Below are positions 46,865-55,722 of a stretch of 64,000 nucleotides of DNA, in pieces (positions within the stretch are counted from its first letter, which is position 1; each line of letters starts with the position of its first letter). The position numbers were made by a program, and so were the translations under genes. Source of the stretch: DATLWN01 sp963764315 (GTDB lineage Bacteria; Pseudomonadota; Zetaproteobacteria; Mariprofundales; Mariprofundaceae); contig CAVXSB010000004.1 of NCBI GenBank assembly GCA_963764315.1, positions 117,510 to 181,509 of the forward strand. Direction: 5' to 3'. Below the pieces are notes generated by a model. That model made no database searches and had not been told where the DNA came from. It worked only from the letters and a program-made list of their open reading frames with translations.

Positions 46865-47929
46865 ATGCGCAAGATCATGATGTTGACGGGATGCCTGTTA
46901 CTCGGCATCGGTAATGCCCAGGCGGCGGGGCTGCTGGACTGGCTTTCGGCAGGTAGGACGACGACGGCCAAGCAGGCTGCGCCTGCCGATGCGGCCCAGC
47001 TGCTGACCTTGGAGCCGGGAGAGAACGAGATGTATCCGCGGGTGTCTTCTGATGGCAAGCATCTGCTGGTCGCGGCCATCGATGTGCGTGGAAAGCGGGC
47101 CTGGATCTCGAACCGGGCCACCGAGAACGGCGATCCGCTGAATGTGGTGACCGATGATGCCCGCGCCCCGGGCTCGGCGCACTGGCATGGTGCCGATGCC
47201 GTCAGCTTCCTGTCGGAACGCGCCGGCAGCCTCGGGCTGTGGACGCGTGCCGCCGACGGCAAGGGCCTGGTGCGCCGCGTGGCAGAGTTGGGCCGTGGCC
47301 TGACGCAGCCGATGCTGCTGCCGGATGGCGGCCTGCTCGCCATGCGTGTGATCCCGGGCCGTACGAATGAGGCCCGCAAGGCGACGGCCTCTGACGGCTT
47401 CGACAACTGGTCGTTCGGTGGTGCGCGCACGGAAATCGTGCGCATCGATGCCAATGGCAGCGAGCATGTACTGACGGCCGGGGCCAATCCGGCCCTGTCG
47501 CCGGACGGCCAGTGGATCGCCTTTTCGATGCCGACCGGGCGCAGTATGCATCTGTTCCTGATGCGCGTGGACGGCTCGGCGCTGATGCAGCTGAGCGATG
47601 AACGCAGCATCGATGTGCAGCCGGCATGGAGCCCGGACGGCAAATGGATCGTGTTCGCATCCAATCGCGCCGCTGCCGATATGCGCCATCCATCAAAGGG
47701 TAACTGGGACATTTGGGCCATCGATCGCCAGGGGCGCGACCTGGTACGCCTGACCCGGGATGCGGCGCGTGATGGTGCCCCGAGCGTGGCGACCGACGGT
47801 ACCGTTTACTTCCACTCCGACCGCGCCATCGACCGGGAGCAGGCCAAGGCGCGCCAGGTCAAGGGGCAGACCCGCGGCTTCCATATCTGGCGGGTGGCGC
47901 TTTCCGCACCGGGCATGGTCGTGCACTGA
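46865..47929 (+). CDS. Secreted TolB-like beta-propeller protein, second of a pair
   Basis: The 354-residue product has a signal peptide (MRKIMMLTGCLLLGIGNAQA) and blades such as YPRVSSDGKHLLVAA, PALSPDGQWIAFSM, PAWSPDGKWIVFASNR and SVATDGTVYFHSDR. It shares the ending pattern FHSDR...W-x-IWRV/KV with the preceding protein, so they are probably tandem paralogues. ATG 46865 follows AGGAGGTG. The operon ends with a good terminator. Confidence 0.8.
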   Translation: MRKIMMLTGCLLLGIGNAQAAGLLDWLSAGRTTTAKQAAPADAAQLLTLEPGENEMYPRVSSDGKHLLVAAIDVRGKRAWISNRATENGDPLNVVTDDARAPGSAHWHGADAVSFLSERAGSLGLWTRAADGKGLVRRVAELGRGLTQPMLLPDGGLLAMRVIPGRTNEARKATASDGFDNWSFGGARTEIVRIDANGSEHVLTAGANPALSPDGQWIAFSMPTGRSMHLFLMRVDGSALMQLSDERSIDVQPAWSPDGKWIVFASNRAAADMRHPSKGNWDIWAIDRQGRDLVRLTRDAARDGAPSVATDGTVYFHSDRAIDREQAKARQVKGQTRGFHIWRVALSAPGMVVH

Positions 47930-47948
47930 TCCCGGACGGACGCTGGGT

Positions 47949-47980
47949 ACGGGCGCAGGGAAACCTGCGCCCGTTTTGTT
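47949..47980 (+). terminator. Intrinsic terminator after the propeller pair
   Basis: 11-bp stem ACGGGCGCAGG/CCTGCGCCCGT around a GAAA tetraloop, followed by TTTGTTTG. Confidence 0.85.
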
Positions 47981-47999
47981 TGGGGTCTGTGCACAGGAC

Positions 48000-49505
48000 C
48001 TAGGCGTTATCGGTATTCAGCAGCGAATGCAGGCGGCGGGAATAGTTCGGGTCCGGACCGCTCAGCGGCAGGTCGATGCAGAACTGCGCCCCATGCCCGG
48101 GCTGGCTCTCGACCCAGATGCGGCCGCCGTGCGCCGCCACGATACGTTTGCAGATGGCCAGGCCCAGGCCGGCGCCGCCGGCCGCGGCGCCTTGCCGGGC
48201 GCGGGCGTCGTCGGCGCGGTAGAAGCGGTCGAAGACCAGGGCCTGGTGTTCGGCACCGATGCCCTGCCCCTCGTCGCGCACGCTGATAAGCACATGGTTG
48301 TCCTGGGCATGGGCCTCCATATGCACGGTTGAGCCCTCGGGGGCATATTTCCAGGCATTGTTCAGCAGGTTCAGGATGGCCCGTTCCAGATGGCTGGCGT
48401 CACCCATGACCTCCAGGCCGTCCTCCAGCTGCATGTCCAGGTCGATGCCCTTCTGCGCGAACAGCACCAGGTGGTGTTGTCCGGCCTCCTGCAGCAGCAG
48501 CGACAGGTCGATTCGCTCCTGCGCCAGCTCCAGGGTGCCGGCATCCGCCTTGGCCAGGGTCAACAGATCGTTGACGATGCGCTGCATGCGCTCGATGGTG
48601 TCGAGCTGGTGCTTCAAGGTGTCGGCATAGTCCTCGGCGGAGCGCGGCTGGCGCAGCGCCACCTCGATCTCTCCCTTCATGATCGTCAGCGGCAGGCGCA
48701 GCTCGTGCGAGGCGTCGGCGGTGAAGCGCTTCTGCGACTGGAAGCTGGCTTCCAGGTCGCCGAACATCTTGTTCAGGGCACGCACGAGCACGCGAATCTC
48801 CCGGTCCGGCACCTCGGCGTTCAGCCGGCGTGAGAAATCGCCGGCAGCGACGGCGCGGGCGGCGACGGTGATGCCCTGGATCGGCGCCAGCGCCCGCTTG
48901 GCCATGATGAAACCGGCCCAGGCGCTGATCGCCATCGATATCAGCCCCAACATGCCGCCGATCAGGTACAAAAGCTTGAAGAAGCCCTGGATATCGTTGG
49001 TGTTGCGCGAAAGAAGCAGGATGGCGACAGGCTGCTGCATGCGGTGGATCGGTAGCGCCAGGATGCGCAGATTGTCCTTGCGCAGCAGCGAACGGGTGGA
49101 GATGAACGCCGGGCCGTCGCGGCGCATGGCCATGGCCATGGCCTCGCTGATCTCGTCTCCGCCGCGGGTGATCAGCGTGTCATCCGACTTGAACAGGATC
49201 ATGCCATGGGCCTCGACGAGTTCGACGGAGCCGCCGAAATGGGCGCTGAAGTTGTCCAGGTAGCGCGACCAGAAATAGAAAGGCGAGCGCTCCAGTTCGC
49301 TGACCAAGCCTTGGCCCTGGCTCAGCAGCTCCTCGTCGACGGCGGACGACACCTTATGGGACAGCACCAGGTACAGGACCATGGCGGCGACGATCAGGAT
49401 CGACAGCTCGACCGAGATGTACAGTACGGCCAGCCTTCCCCGGAAGGTGTTCAGAATCTGGGAGCGGAACCGGATGAAGCGGGCCGCCGCATGCAGGTTG
49501 ATCAG
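48000..49505 (-). CDS. Sensor histidine kinase with no standard start codon
   Basis: The protein has two membrane helices around a periplasmic sensor (about residues 60-185), a HAMP linker, the H-box DASHELRLPLTIMKGE, and the ATPase domain (LLNNAWKYAP, DEGQGIG, GAGLGLAICKRIVAAHGG). The first helix (LAVLYISVELSILIVAAMVLYLVL) would be cut by the first ATG at 49382. No ATG, GTG or TTG lies in frame upstream. A CTG at 49505, seven bases after GAGGG and just after the regulator stop, is the best candidate and gives 501 residues. It partners the response regulator directly upstream. Confidence 0.8.
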   Translation of the reverse strand: MINLHAAARFIRFRSQILNTFRGRLAVLYISVELSILIVAAMVLYLVLSHKVSSAVDEELLSQGQGLVSELERSPFYFWSRYLDNFSAHFGGSVELVEAHGMILFKSDDTLITRGGDEISEAMAMAMRRDGPAFISTRSLLRKDNLRILALPIHRMQQPVAILLLSRNTNDIQGFFKLLYLIGGMLGLISMAISAWAGFIMAKRALAPIQGITVAARAVAAGDFSRRLNAEVPDREIRVLVRALNKMFGDLEASFQSQKRFTADASHELRLPLTIMKGEIEVALRQPRSAEDYADTLKHQLDTIERMQRIVNDLLTLAKADAGTLELAQERIDLSLLLQEAGQHHLVLFAQKGIDLDMQLEDGLEVMGDASHLERAILNLLNNAWKYAPEGSTVHMEAHAQDNHVLISVRDEGQGIGAEHQALVFDRFYRADDARARQGAAAGGAGLGLAICKRIVAAHGGRIWVESQPGHGAQFCIDLPLSGPDPNYSRRLHSLLNTDNA

Positions 49506-49515
49506 GGTTAGTCCC

Positions 49516-50199
49516 TCAGGCCGGCGGCTGCTCGTCGCTGATGATGTAGCCCTGGCCGCGCAGGGTGTGGATCAGCGGTGGGTCGAAGCCCTTGTCGACC
49601 TTGGAGCGCAGATGACTGACATAGACGTCGATGACGTTGCTCTCCGGGTCGAAGTTCATGTCCCAGACATGCTCGCCGATCAGCGTGCGCGACAGCACCT
49701 TGTTCGGGTTGCGCATCAGGTATTCGAGCAGGGCGTATTCCTTGGTGGTCAGGCGGATCGGGGTGCCGCTGCGGTTGACGCGCCGGCTCATCGGATCGAG
49801 CTCCAGATCGGCCATTTTCAGTACCGGGGATTTGCTCTCCGAGCGGCGACGCAGCAGGGCGCGCACGCGTGCCAGCAACTCCTCGAAGGCAAAGGGCTTG
49901 GCGAGGTAGTCGTCGGCGCCGGCATCCAGGCCGCGTACCTTGTCCTCGACGCTGTCGCGGGCCGTCAGCATCAGCACCGGCGTGGCCACGCCGCGGCCGC
50001 GGATCTCGCGGCAGACGACGATACCGTTCTTCTTCGGCAGCATCAGATCGAGGATGATCAGGTCGTAATCGTTGACCTCAGCCAGGAAGCTGCCGTCCTC
50101 GCCGTCGTAGGACAGGTCGACGGCATGGCCTTCCTCCTGCAGCCCCTTCTGGATAAAGTGGGCGATGCGTTCTTCATCTTCGACGACGAGGATCTTCAT
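49516..50199 (-). CDS. OmpR/PhoB-family response regulator
   Basis: The 227 residues hold a receiver domain (VVEDEER, phosphoacceptor Asp in LIILDLMLP, KPF) and a winged-helix DNA-binding domain (LTTKEYALLEYLMRNPNKVLSR, VIDVYVSHLRSKVDKG, TLRGQGY). It resembles the CusR/QseB class. The start is ATG 50199. It is first in a two-gene operon with the histidine kinase. The signal is unknown. Confidence 0.93.
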   Translation of the reverse strand: MKILVVEDEERIAHFIQKGLQEEGHAVDLSYDGEDGSFLAEVNDYDLIILDLMLPKKNGIVVCREIRGRGVATPVLMLTARDSVEDKVRGLDAGADDYLAKPFAFEELLARVRALLRRRSESKSPVLKMADLELDPMSRRVNRSGTPIRLTTKEYALLEYLMRNPNKVLSRTLIGEHVWDMNFDPESNVIDVYVSHLRSKVDKGFDPPLIHTLRGQGYIISDEQPPA

Positions 50200-50261
50200 G
50201 GTCTGCAAGTGTAGCAGCCAGTCCGGCCAGGAGAAGAGCGGAGACTCGCGCGGGGGATGCC

Positions 50262-50861
50262 ATGCAGTTCCGGATTCTCGATGCCCACCCGCTCTACCGG
50301 GGGTTCTTCCGGCTCGATCGCTACACGGTCGAACACGATGCCTTCGCCGGCGGCACGCTGACTGTGCAGCGCGAGCATCTGGAGCGCGGCGATGCCGTGG
50401 CGGTACTGCTGTACGATAAGGGCCGCGACGAGGTGCTGCTGATCGAGCAGTTCCGCATCGGCCCGGCGGTGCATGGTGATGAGGCCTGGCTGGTCGAGGT
50501 CGTCGCCGGCATGCTGGACGAGGGCGAGGATGCCGAGGATTGCGCCCGGCGCGAATGCATCGAGGAGGCCGGCTATGCGCCCTCCCGGCTGACGCTTCTG
50601 GCCGAGTATTACACCTCGCCCGGGGGATCGAGCGAGCGCCTGACCCTGTATCTGGGGGAGGTGGAGCGGCAGCGGCCGGTGGCGTCCGGCGGGGGGCTCG
50701 ACCACGAGCATGAGGATATCCGCGTGCTTTGGCTTTCCAGGACGGAGGCGCTGCGCTGGCTCGCTGCCGGCAGGATATGCTCGGGGACGCCGATGCTGGC
50801 GCTGTTGCTGGCCTTCGGCCGGCCGACCGAAATGCGCGGAACAGGCCCTAGTCGGCCTTGA
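50262..50861 (+). CDS. nudF: ADP-ribose pyrophosphatase (Nudix hydrolase)
   Basis: Splits ADP-ribose to AMP and ribose 5-phosphate. The Nudix box is intact: GMLDEGEDAEDCARRECIEEAGY. The 199-residue length, the ERGDAVAVLLYD strand, the EQFRIGP segment and YYTSPGGSSERLTLYLGEV match NudF. Its 3' end overlaps the convergent receiver gene by 14 bases. Confidence 0.92.
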   Translation: MQFRILDAHPLYRGFFRLDRYTVEHDAFAGGTLTVQREHLERGDAVAVLLYDKGRDEVLLIEQFRIGPAVHGDEAWLVEVVAGMLDEGEDAEDCARRECIEEAGYAPSRLTLLAEYYTSPGGSSERLTLYLGEVERQRPVASGGGLDHEHEDIRVLWLSRTEALRWLAAGRICSGTPMLALLLAFGRPTEMRGTGPSRP

Positions 50862-51231
50862 CGATGGCCTCGATATGCTCGACCAGTTGCTGGTAGCGGA
50901 AGGGCTTGTGCAGCACGCGCAGCGTTTCGCTGGTGAAGCGGTCGCGCAGGTCGTCGGAAAAGCCGGTGATGAACAGCACGCGGTCGCGCAGATCGGGGCT
51001 GACATGCCGCAGGCTGTTGTAGATCTCATCCCCCGTCAGCTTCGGCAGGCGTACGTCGAGCATGATCATGTCGTAGAGCTCGCCGTTGGCCGTGGCCTCG
51101 AACAGGCCCTGTATCGGGTCGGACAGTGCCTTGATGCTGACCGGGAGGCTGCGTTCGCTGGCATAGCGCTCGAGGAAGCCCCCCACGATCTGCTGCACAT
51201 TCGTCTCGTCATCGACCAGTAGTACGTTCAT
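50848..51231 (-). CDS. Stand-alone receiver-domain protein
   Basis: The 127 residues form a single CheY-like domain: LLVDDETNVQQIV, phosphoacceptor Asp in MIMLDVRLPKLTGDE, FITGFSDD and the conserved lysine in HKPFRYQQL. There is no output domain, so it must act through a partner protein. No kinase is adjacent; the biotin operon lies just upstream. Confidence 0.88.
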   Translation of the reverse strand: MNVLLVDDETNVQQIVGGFLERYASERSLPVSIKALSDPIQGLFEATANGELYDMIMLDVRLPKLTGDEIYNSLRHVSPDLRDRVLFITGFSDDLRDRFTSETLRVLHKPFRYQQLVEHIEAIVKAD

Positions 51232-51250
51232 CCGGCACTCCCTGCTGGTC

Positions 51251-51937
51251 TCAGTCTAGGCCTTCAAGCCAATCGGCGGCAAAGCCGCGCGCTCCCGGAT
51301 CCTCCATGACCCCTGGGTGCATATGAGGAAGCATAAGAACGGATGTCCGAGGTGCAAGGTGGACATCCAGCGCCCCGGCGACTTGTTCCATCATGCCCGT
51401 ATCGGCACCGATATCGTTGATGACGATCCAGCGTGGGGCCCTGTCCATGCGCCGAAGCTCCGCCAGCGTCAGCAGGGCATGGTTGATGGCGCCGAGCCGG
51501 GCCGGTACGACGAGCATGGTCTCGACCTCGGGCATGCCGGTCAGCCAGTCGCGCACCAGGAAGGATGGCGTCAGCGGCACCATCAGCCCTCCCACACCCT
51601 CGATCAGGCCAACCTTCTTTTCCTCGCATCGTTGCCGGCACCAGGCGATCAGCCGCTGGGGATCGATCTGCTGGCCCTCGGCGGCAGCGGCGAGGCTGGG
51701 GGCGGCCGGCATGGCGAAGCGGTACAGGTTGATATCATCCACATCCGACAGCCCGCATGCCGCCAGCAGCGCCGCGATATCTCCGTTGATGCCATTCCCG
51801 TCCAGGCCGCTGGCCACCGGCTTCAGGGCGGCTGTTTCGATGCCGGCGGCCCGGAGGCTGTGGGCCAGCAGGGCAGTGACGGCCGTTTTTCCCGCCCCGG
51901 TGTCGGTGGCGGTGATGAAAATCGTGCGTTCAGCCAT
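51251..51937 (-). CDS. bioD: Dethiobiotin synthetase
   Basis: ATP-dependent carboxylation of diaminopelargonate. The 228 residues have the P-loop TATDTGAGKTAVTALLA, the KPVASG motif with the substrate lysine, and EGVGGLMVPL. It is last in bioF-bioH-bioC-bioD and overlaps bioC by eight bases. Confidence 0.95.
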   Translation of the reverse strand: MAERTIFITATDTGAGKTAVTALLAHSLRAAGIETAALKPVASGLDGNGINGDIAALLAACGLSDVDDINLYRFAMPAAPSLAAAAEGQQIDPQRLIAWCRQRCEEKKVGLIEGVGGLMVPLTPSFLVRDWLTGMPEVETMLVVPARLGAINHALLTLAELRRMDRAPRWIVINDIGADTGMMEQVAGALDVHLAPRTSVLMLPHMHPGVMEDPGARGFAADWLEGLD

Positions 51938-52808
51938 GCTCCATCCGGATCGGGATCACGTGCTCGCCATGGCTGAAGTCGGGCTTGGCATACCAGGCCT
52001 GGCCATACAGGGCCTCGAAGGTGGCGCGGATGCGACCGTCGGGCATCGGATGCTGACGCTCGTAGATCTCGGTCAGACGCTTCAGCATGCTGCGCCCGTA
52101 CAGGCCGCCGGGGCGGTTGCGGATGGCGGCGGCAGAGGCGCCGATGCCCTTGAGCTCGCGCACCAGCGCCATGGTGTCCGGGTAGGTCAGCGTGAACAGG
52201 TCGCTGTCGGTGACCGGCAGTTCCACCGGCAGCGCCATCAGGGCATTGCCGAGATCGGTGACGTCCGGGAACGGCAGCACCAGACCGGCGCGCGCATGCT
52301 CGATGCCGGCCAGGGACTGGCGCAGCTCCTGCAGGGTACGTCGGCCGAAGGTCGAGAACAGCATCAGCCCCCCCGGCGCCAGCATCCGGCGCATCTCGGC
52401 CAGCATGCGCGGCGGTTCCGGCACCCATTGCATGGCCAGGTTCGAGCAGACGAGGTCGAAGCTTCCGTCGGCCAGCGGCAGCTGGCAGCCGTCGCCGCAC
52501 AGGGCATGGCGCCGTCCCTGCCAGGGCCAGCGTCGCCCGAGGCGCGCCTGTGTCTGGCGCGACATCGACTCGGCGATGTCGATGGCCACGAGCTCGGCGC
52601 GCGGGAAGCGCTTGCGCAACAGGTCGGTGAAATAACCGGTGCCGCAGCCGATGTCGAGAATGCGCCTGGGCGCGATCTTCGTGAAGGCCAGGTGGCTGAG
52701 CAGGCGATCGCCGATCTCGCGCTGCAGCACGGCGTAATCGTCGTAGCGGTCAGCGGAGGCGGCAAAGGCGCGCCTTACGCGTTGGGGGACGATATGTTCC
52801 GGCACCAT
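51930..52808 (-). CDS. bioC: Malonyl-ACP O-methyltransferase BioC
   Basis: Methylates malonyl-ACP to start pimelate assembly. The 292 residues have the SAM-binding motif ILDIGCGTGYFTDLL, the acidic strand AIDIAESM, and CSNLAMQWVPEP typical of BioC. ATG 52808 follows GGAGG. It overlaps bioH by 34 bases. Confidence 0.94.
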   Translation of the reverse strand: MVPEHIVPQRVRRAFAASADRYDDYAVLQREIGDRLLSHLAFTKIAPRRILDIGCGTGYFTDLLRKRFPRAELVAIDIAESMSRQTQARLGRRWPWQGRRHALCGDGCQLPLADGSFDLVCSNLAMQWVPEPPRMLAEMRRMLAPGGLMLFSTFGRRTLQELRQSLAGIEHARAGLVLPFPDVTDLGNALMALPVELPVTDSDLFTLTYPDTMALVRELKGIGASAAAIRNRPGGLYGRSMLKRLTEIYERQHPMPDGRIRATFEALYGQAWYAKPDFSHGEHVIPIRMEHG

Positions 52809-53551
52809 GCCTCCAGGGTGTGTTCGAATGTTTCGGCCTGCGTCAAAAAGGGCGCATGCCCGGCGTGCGCAAAGCCATGCCATGTGGCATGCAGCAGTCG
52901 GTCGGCCAGTTCGCGCCCAGCCGCCGGCGGAATGATGGCATCACGATCGCCGTGCGCCACCCAGGCCGGCTGTGCGATGCCCGGCAGCAGCGACCGGAGG
53001 TCGAGTCCGGCCAGCAGTTCCAGGCCGGCGGCAAGGCCAAGGGGGGTGGGCGGATGCTGCCGATCGATGGCCTCGCGGGCCAGGGCGTTGAAGCGGCTGC
53101 GCGGCAAGGCATCGCCCTGCAGCATCAGCGCGAAGAAGCGCCCGAGGAGTTTTGTTGGGTTCCCACCCACCCCTTGCGCTTTGGCCCCCTCGCTGAAGGC
53201 CTGCAGCGTCTCCTCATCGCATCCCTGCGGCCAGTCCGGAAGACGGGTGAAGCAGGGGGTCGTGGAAACAAGTGCCAGCCCCGCCACCCGCTCGGGTTGG
53301 GCATGGGCCAGCTGCAGGGCCAGCATGCCCCCCAGGGACCAGCCGACGAGGATGGCCGGCTCGTCCGGCAGCTGCCCGGACAGGATCTCCGACCATGCCC
53401 CGGCCGGGGCATCGTGGGCACCGCCATGGCCGGGGAGGTTGGGGGTGGACACCGGGCAAAGCTGCGAAAAGTGCGCGACCTGCCGATCCCAGATGCGGGC
53501 GGACTGGCCCCAGCCGTGCAGGAAAACGATGGGTGGCATGGGGGGGCTCAT
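52775..53551 (-). CDS. bioH: Pimeloyl-ACP methyl ester carboxylesterase BioH
   Basis: Alpha/beta hydrolase that cleaves the methyl ester to end pimelate elongation. The 258 residues have HGWGQSARIWD, nucleophile motif GWSLGGMLALQLA, and the acid and base in AHGDRDAIIP and HAGHAPF. It sits between bioF and bioC, overlapping both. Confidence 0.94.
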   Translation of the reverse strand: MSPPMPPIVFLHGWGQSARIWDRQVAHFSQLCPVSTPNLPGHGGAHDAPAGAWSEILSGQLPDEPAILVGWSLGGMLALQLAHAQPERVAGLALVSTTPCFTRLPDWPQGCDEETLQAFSEGAKAQGVGGNPTKLLGRFFALMLQGDALPRSRFNALAREAIDRQHPPTPLGLAAGLELLAGLDLRSLLPGIAQPAWVAHGDRDAIIPPAAGRELADRLLHATWHGFAHAGHAPFLTQAETFEHTLEAWCRNISSPNA

Positions 53552-54681
53552 GCGCCCTGCCTGAGGGCGGCGACGAGGCCTGCGATCTCGGCCTCGCTGT
53601 GTGCCGCCGAGATCGTGATGCGCAGCCGGGCCGTGCCTGCCGGCACCGTCGGCGGGCGGATCGCCGGCACGAAGAAGCCGGCACGGCGCAGGCTGTCGGC
53701 GCGTGCGAGCGCCGCCGCATCGTCGCCGACCATCAGCGGCTGGATCGGGGATGCGGAATCGAGCAGTGCCAATCCCTGTGCCTGTTGCCGGAAGTGGGCG
53801 ACAAGGGATTGCAGGCGGTCCACGAGGGCGCCCTCCCGGATCAGCGCCAGGGCGGCGAGCGTCGCCTCGGGCAATAGTGGCGGCAGGGCGGTGGAATAGA
53901 TCAGCGTGCGCATGCGCTGTACCAGGCCGTCGATGAGCTCGCGCGTGCCGAGGATGAAGGCCCCGTAGCTGCCGAAGGCCTTGCCGAAGGTGCCGACCTG
54001 GATCAGGCGCGGGTGTCCCGATGCCCCGGCTGCGGCCACCAGCCCCCTCCCGCCCGGCCCCATGGTGCCGATGCCGTGGGCATCGTCGATGACGACGATG
54101 GCGTCGTGGGTCTCGGCCAGCGTCAGCAGGGCATGCACATCGGCGCCGTCACCGTCCATGCTGAAGATGCCGTCGGAAACGAGGATGCGGCGCTGGGCCG
54201 GATGCCTGGCCAGCAGGGATGCCAGCTCGTTCATATCGCGGTGGCGGTAGCGGTGGATCTTGCCGCCGCCCAGGCGGGCGCCGTCGACGAGCGAGGCGTG
54301 GTTCAGGCGATCGGTGAACAGATGGGTGTGGCGATCGGAAAGTGCCTGCAGCAGGCCGATATTGGCCAGCATGCCGGAGCCGACGACCAGGGCCGCCTCG
54401 CATCCCTGCCAGTCCGCCAAGGCATGCTCCAGGTGGTGCAGCGCGTCGTCGTCGCCCGAGATCAGGCGCGAGGCGCCGCTGCCCAGCCCCCGGCTCTCCA
54501 GGCCGTGCCTGGCGGCGTCCAGCAGCGCCGGGTGATGCGCCAGTCCCAGGTAGTCGTTGGAGGCGAAATTGACCAGCCGCTGTCCGTCCAGCCGCACATG
54601 GGGGCCCTGCCGCGTCAGTCCCGGCAGGCGCCGCCTGCGGGCCGGCGGTACGGCCGGCAGCCAGTTGCGCGTATCGTTCAT
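53548..54681 (-). CDS. bioF: 8-amino-7-oxononanoate synthase
   Basis: PLP enzyme joining pimeloyl-ACP and alanine. The 377 residues show SNDYLGLAHHP, SRLISGDDDALHHLEHALADW, IDDAHGIGTMGPGG and the PLP lysine in VGTFGKAFGSYG. ATG 54681 is used; ATG 54690 is also possible. Neither has a strong ribosome site. It is first in the biotin operon and divergent from comF, with only 13 bases between chosen starts. Confidence 0.95.
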   Translation of the reverse strand: MNDTRNWLPAVPPARRRRLPGLTRQGPHVRLDGQRLVNFASNDYLGLAHHPALLDAARHGLESRGLGSGASRLISGDDDALHHLEHALADWQGCEAALVVGSGMLANIGLLQALSDRHTHLFTDRLNHASLVDGARLGGGKIHRYRHRDMNELASLLARHPAQRRILVSDGIFSMDGDGADVHALLTLAETHDAIVVIDDAHGIGTMGPGGRGLVAAAGASGHPRLIQVGTFGKAFGSYGAFILGTRELIDGLVQRMRTLIYSTALPPLLPEATLAALALIREGALVDRLQSLVAHFRQQAQGLALLDSASPIQPLMVGDDAAALARADSLRRAGFFVPAIRPPTVPAGTARLRITISAAHSEAEIAGLVAALRQGA

Positions 54682-54694
54682 GGGCGGCATGCTG

Positions 54695-55444
54695 ATGCGA
54701 ATGGACAGGCTGTCAACCGCATGGCCGTGCTGGGTTGACGGCATGGCGCGGGCGCTGTTTCCTCCTGCCTGCTGCTTCTGCCGCCGGCCGGTGCAAGGAC
54801 GGGAGCCGGTATGTGCCGATTGCGCCCGCAGCATCCGCGTGTCGGCTCGGCATGCCTGCCGGCACTGCGGCCGGGCCCTGCCCGCTGAGCTCGCCCCCGG
54901 CCCCTGTGGTCGCTGCCTGCGCCATCCCCCGCCGCAGATCGAAACGATGAGCCTGTATCGCTACGACGGCGCCGTGCGCGAGGCGATCCTGGCCTGGAAG
55001 CTCTCCGGCGACGATGGCGGTGTGCGCTGGCTGCTGCATGCGGCCGAGGGGCCCATCCGCGAGATGCTGCATGCGGACGATGTGCTGGTGCCGGTACCGA
55101 TGCCTTTGCGCCGCATGCGCCGCAGCGGCCAGCATCATGCCGCCGATTTGTGTAAGATACTGGCCGGTATCGCCGACTGTTCATGGGATTGGCGTCTGCT
55201 CAGGCGGGTGGGTGCGCAGCCCCGGCAGTCGGAGCTTTCGGGCCTGGCGCGGCGGCGCAATCTTGCCCGGGCGTTTCGTGTCGATGCCGAGCATGCCAGT
55301 CTGCGTACCTGGCCTTCCAGGCTGTGGCTGGTGGACGATATCCTGACCACGGGCACGACCGCGCGCTATGCGGCGCGGGCCCTGGCCGTGCTGGACAGGC
55401 CCGTGCATGTGCTGACGCTGGCACGGGCCGGAAAAACCGAATGA
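54695..55444 (+). CDS. comF: ComF/GntX family phosphoribosyltransferase-like protein
   Basis: The 249-residue protein has an N-terminal zinc-ribbon-like part (CCFCRRPV...CADC...CRHCGRAL...CGRC) and a C-terminal phosphoribosyltransferase fold with LWLVDDILTTGTTARYAARAL. Family members are linked to DNA uptake (ComF) or iron-sulfur carrier function (GntX); no substrate is established here. ATG 54695 has GGGCGG seven bases upstream; ATG 54743 is an alternative. Neighbourhood with biotin genes is common for this family. Confidence 0.88.
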   Translation: MRMDRLSTAWPCWVDGMARALFPPACCFCRRPVQGREPVCADCARSIRVSARHACRHCGRALPAELAPGPCGRCLRHPPPQIETMSLYRYDGAVREAILAWKLSGDDGGVRWLLHAAEGPIREMLHADDVLVPVPMPLRRMRRSGQHHAADLCKILAGIADCSWDWRLLRRVGAQPRQSELSGLARRRNLARAFRVDAEHASLRTWPSRLWLVDDILTTGTTARYAARALAVLDRPVHVLTLARAGKTE

Positions 55445-55455
55445 TGGGGTGTGAG

Positions 55456-55713
55456 ATGGCGAAGATCGAAGTCTATTCGGGGCCGTTCTGTCCCTACTGC
55501 GTGCGGGCCAAGGCCCTGCTCGCCCGCCGGAAATTGCCGTTCGTCGAGTACGATGTGCACGCGGATCCCGGGCGGCGGGAGGAGATGCTCAAGCGGGCTG
55601 CCGGGGCGCGCACCATCCCGCAGATCTTCATCAACGACCGCCATGTCGGCGGCTGCGACGAGCTGCATGCACTGGATCGCCAGGGAGAACTCGAACGCTG
55701 GTTGCAGGGCTGA
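55456..55713 (+). CDS. grxC: Glutaredoxin 3
   Basis: The 85-residue dithiol glutaredoxin has active site CPYC in VYSGPFCPYCVRAK, the cis-proline TIPQIFI and the glutathione site GGCDEL. It follows comF by 11 bases, and the response regulator starts nine bases after it. Confidence 0.95.
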   Translation: MAKIEVYSGPFCPYCVRAKALLARRKLPFVEYDVHADPGRREEMLKRAAGARTIPQIFINDRHVGGCDELHALDRQGELERWLQG

Positions 55714-55722
55714 GGCCTGCCC

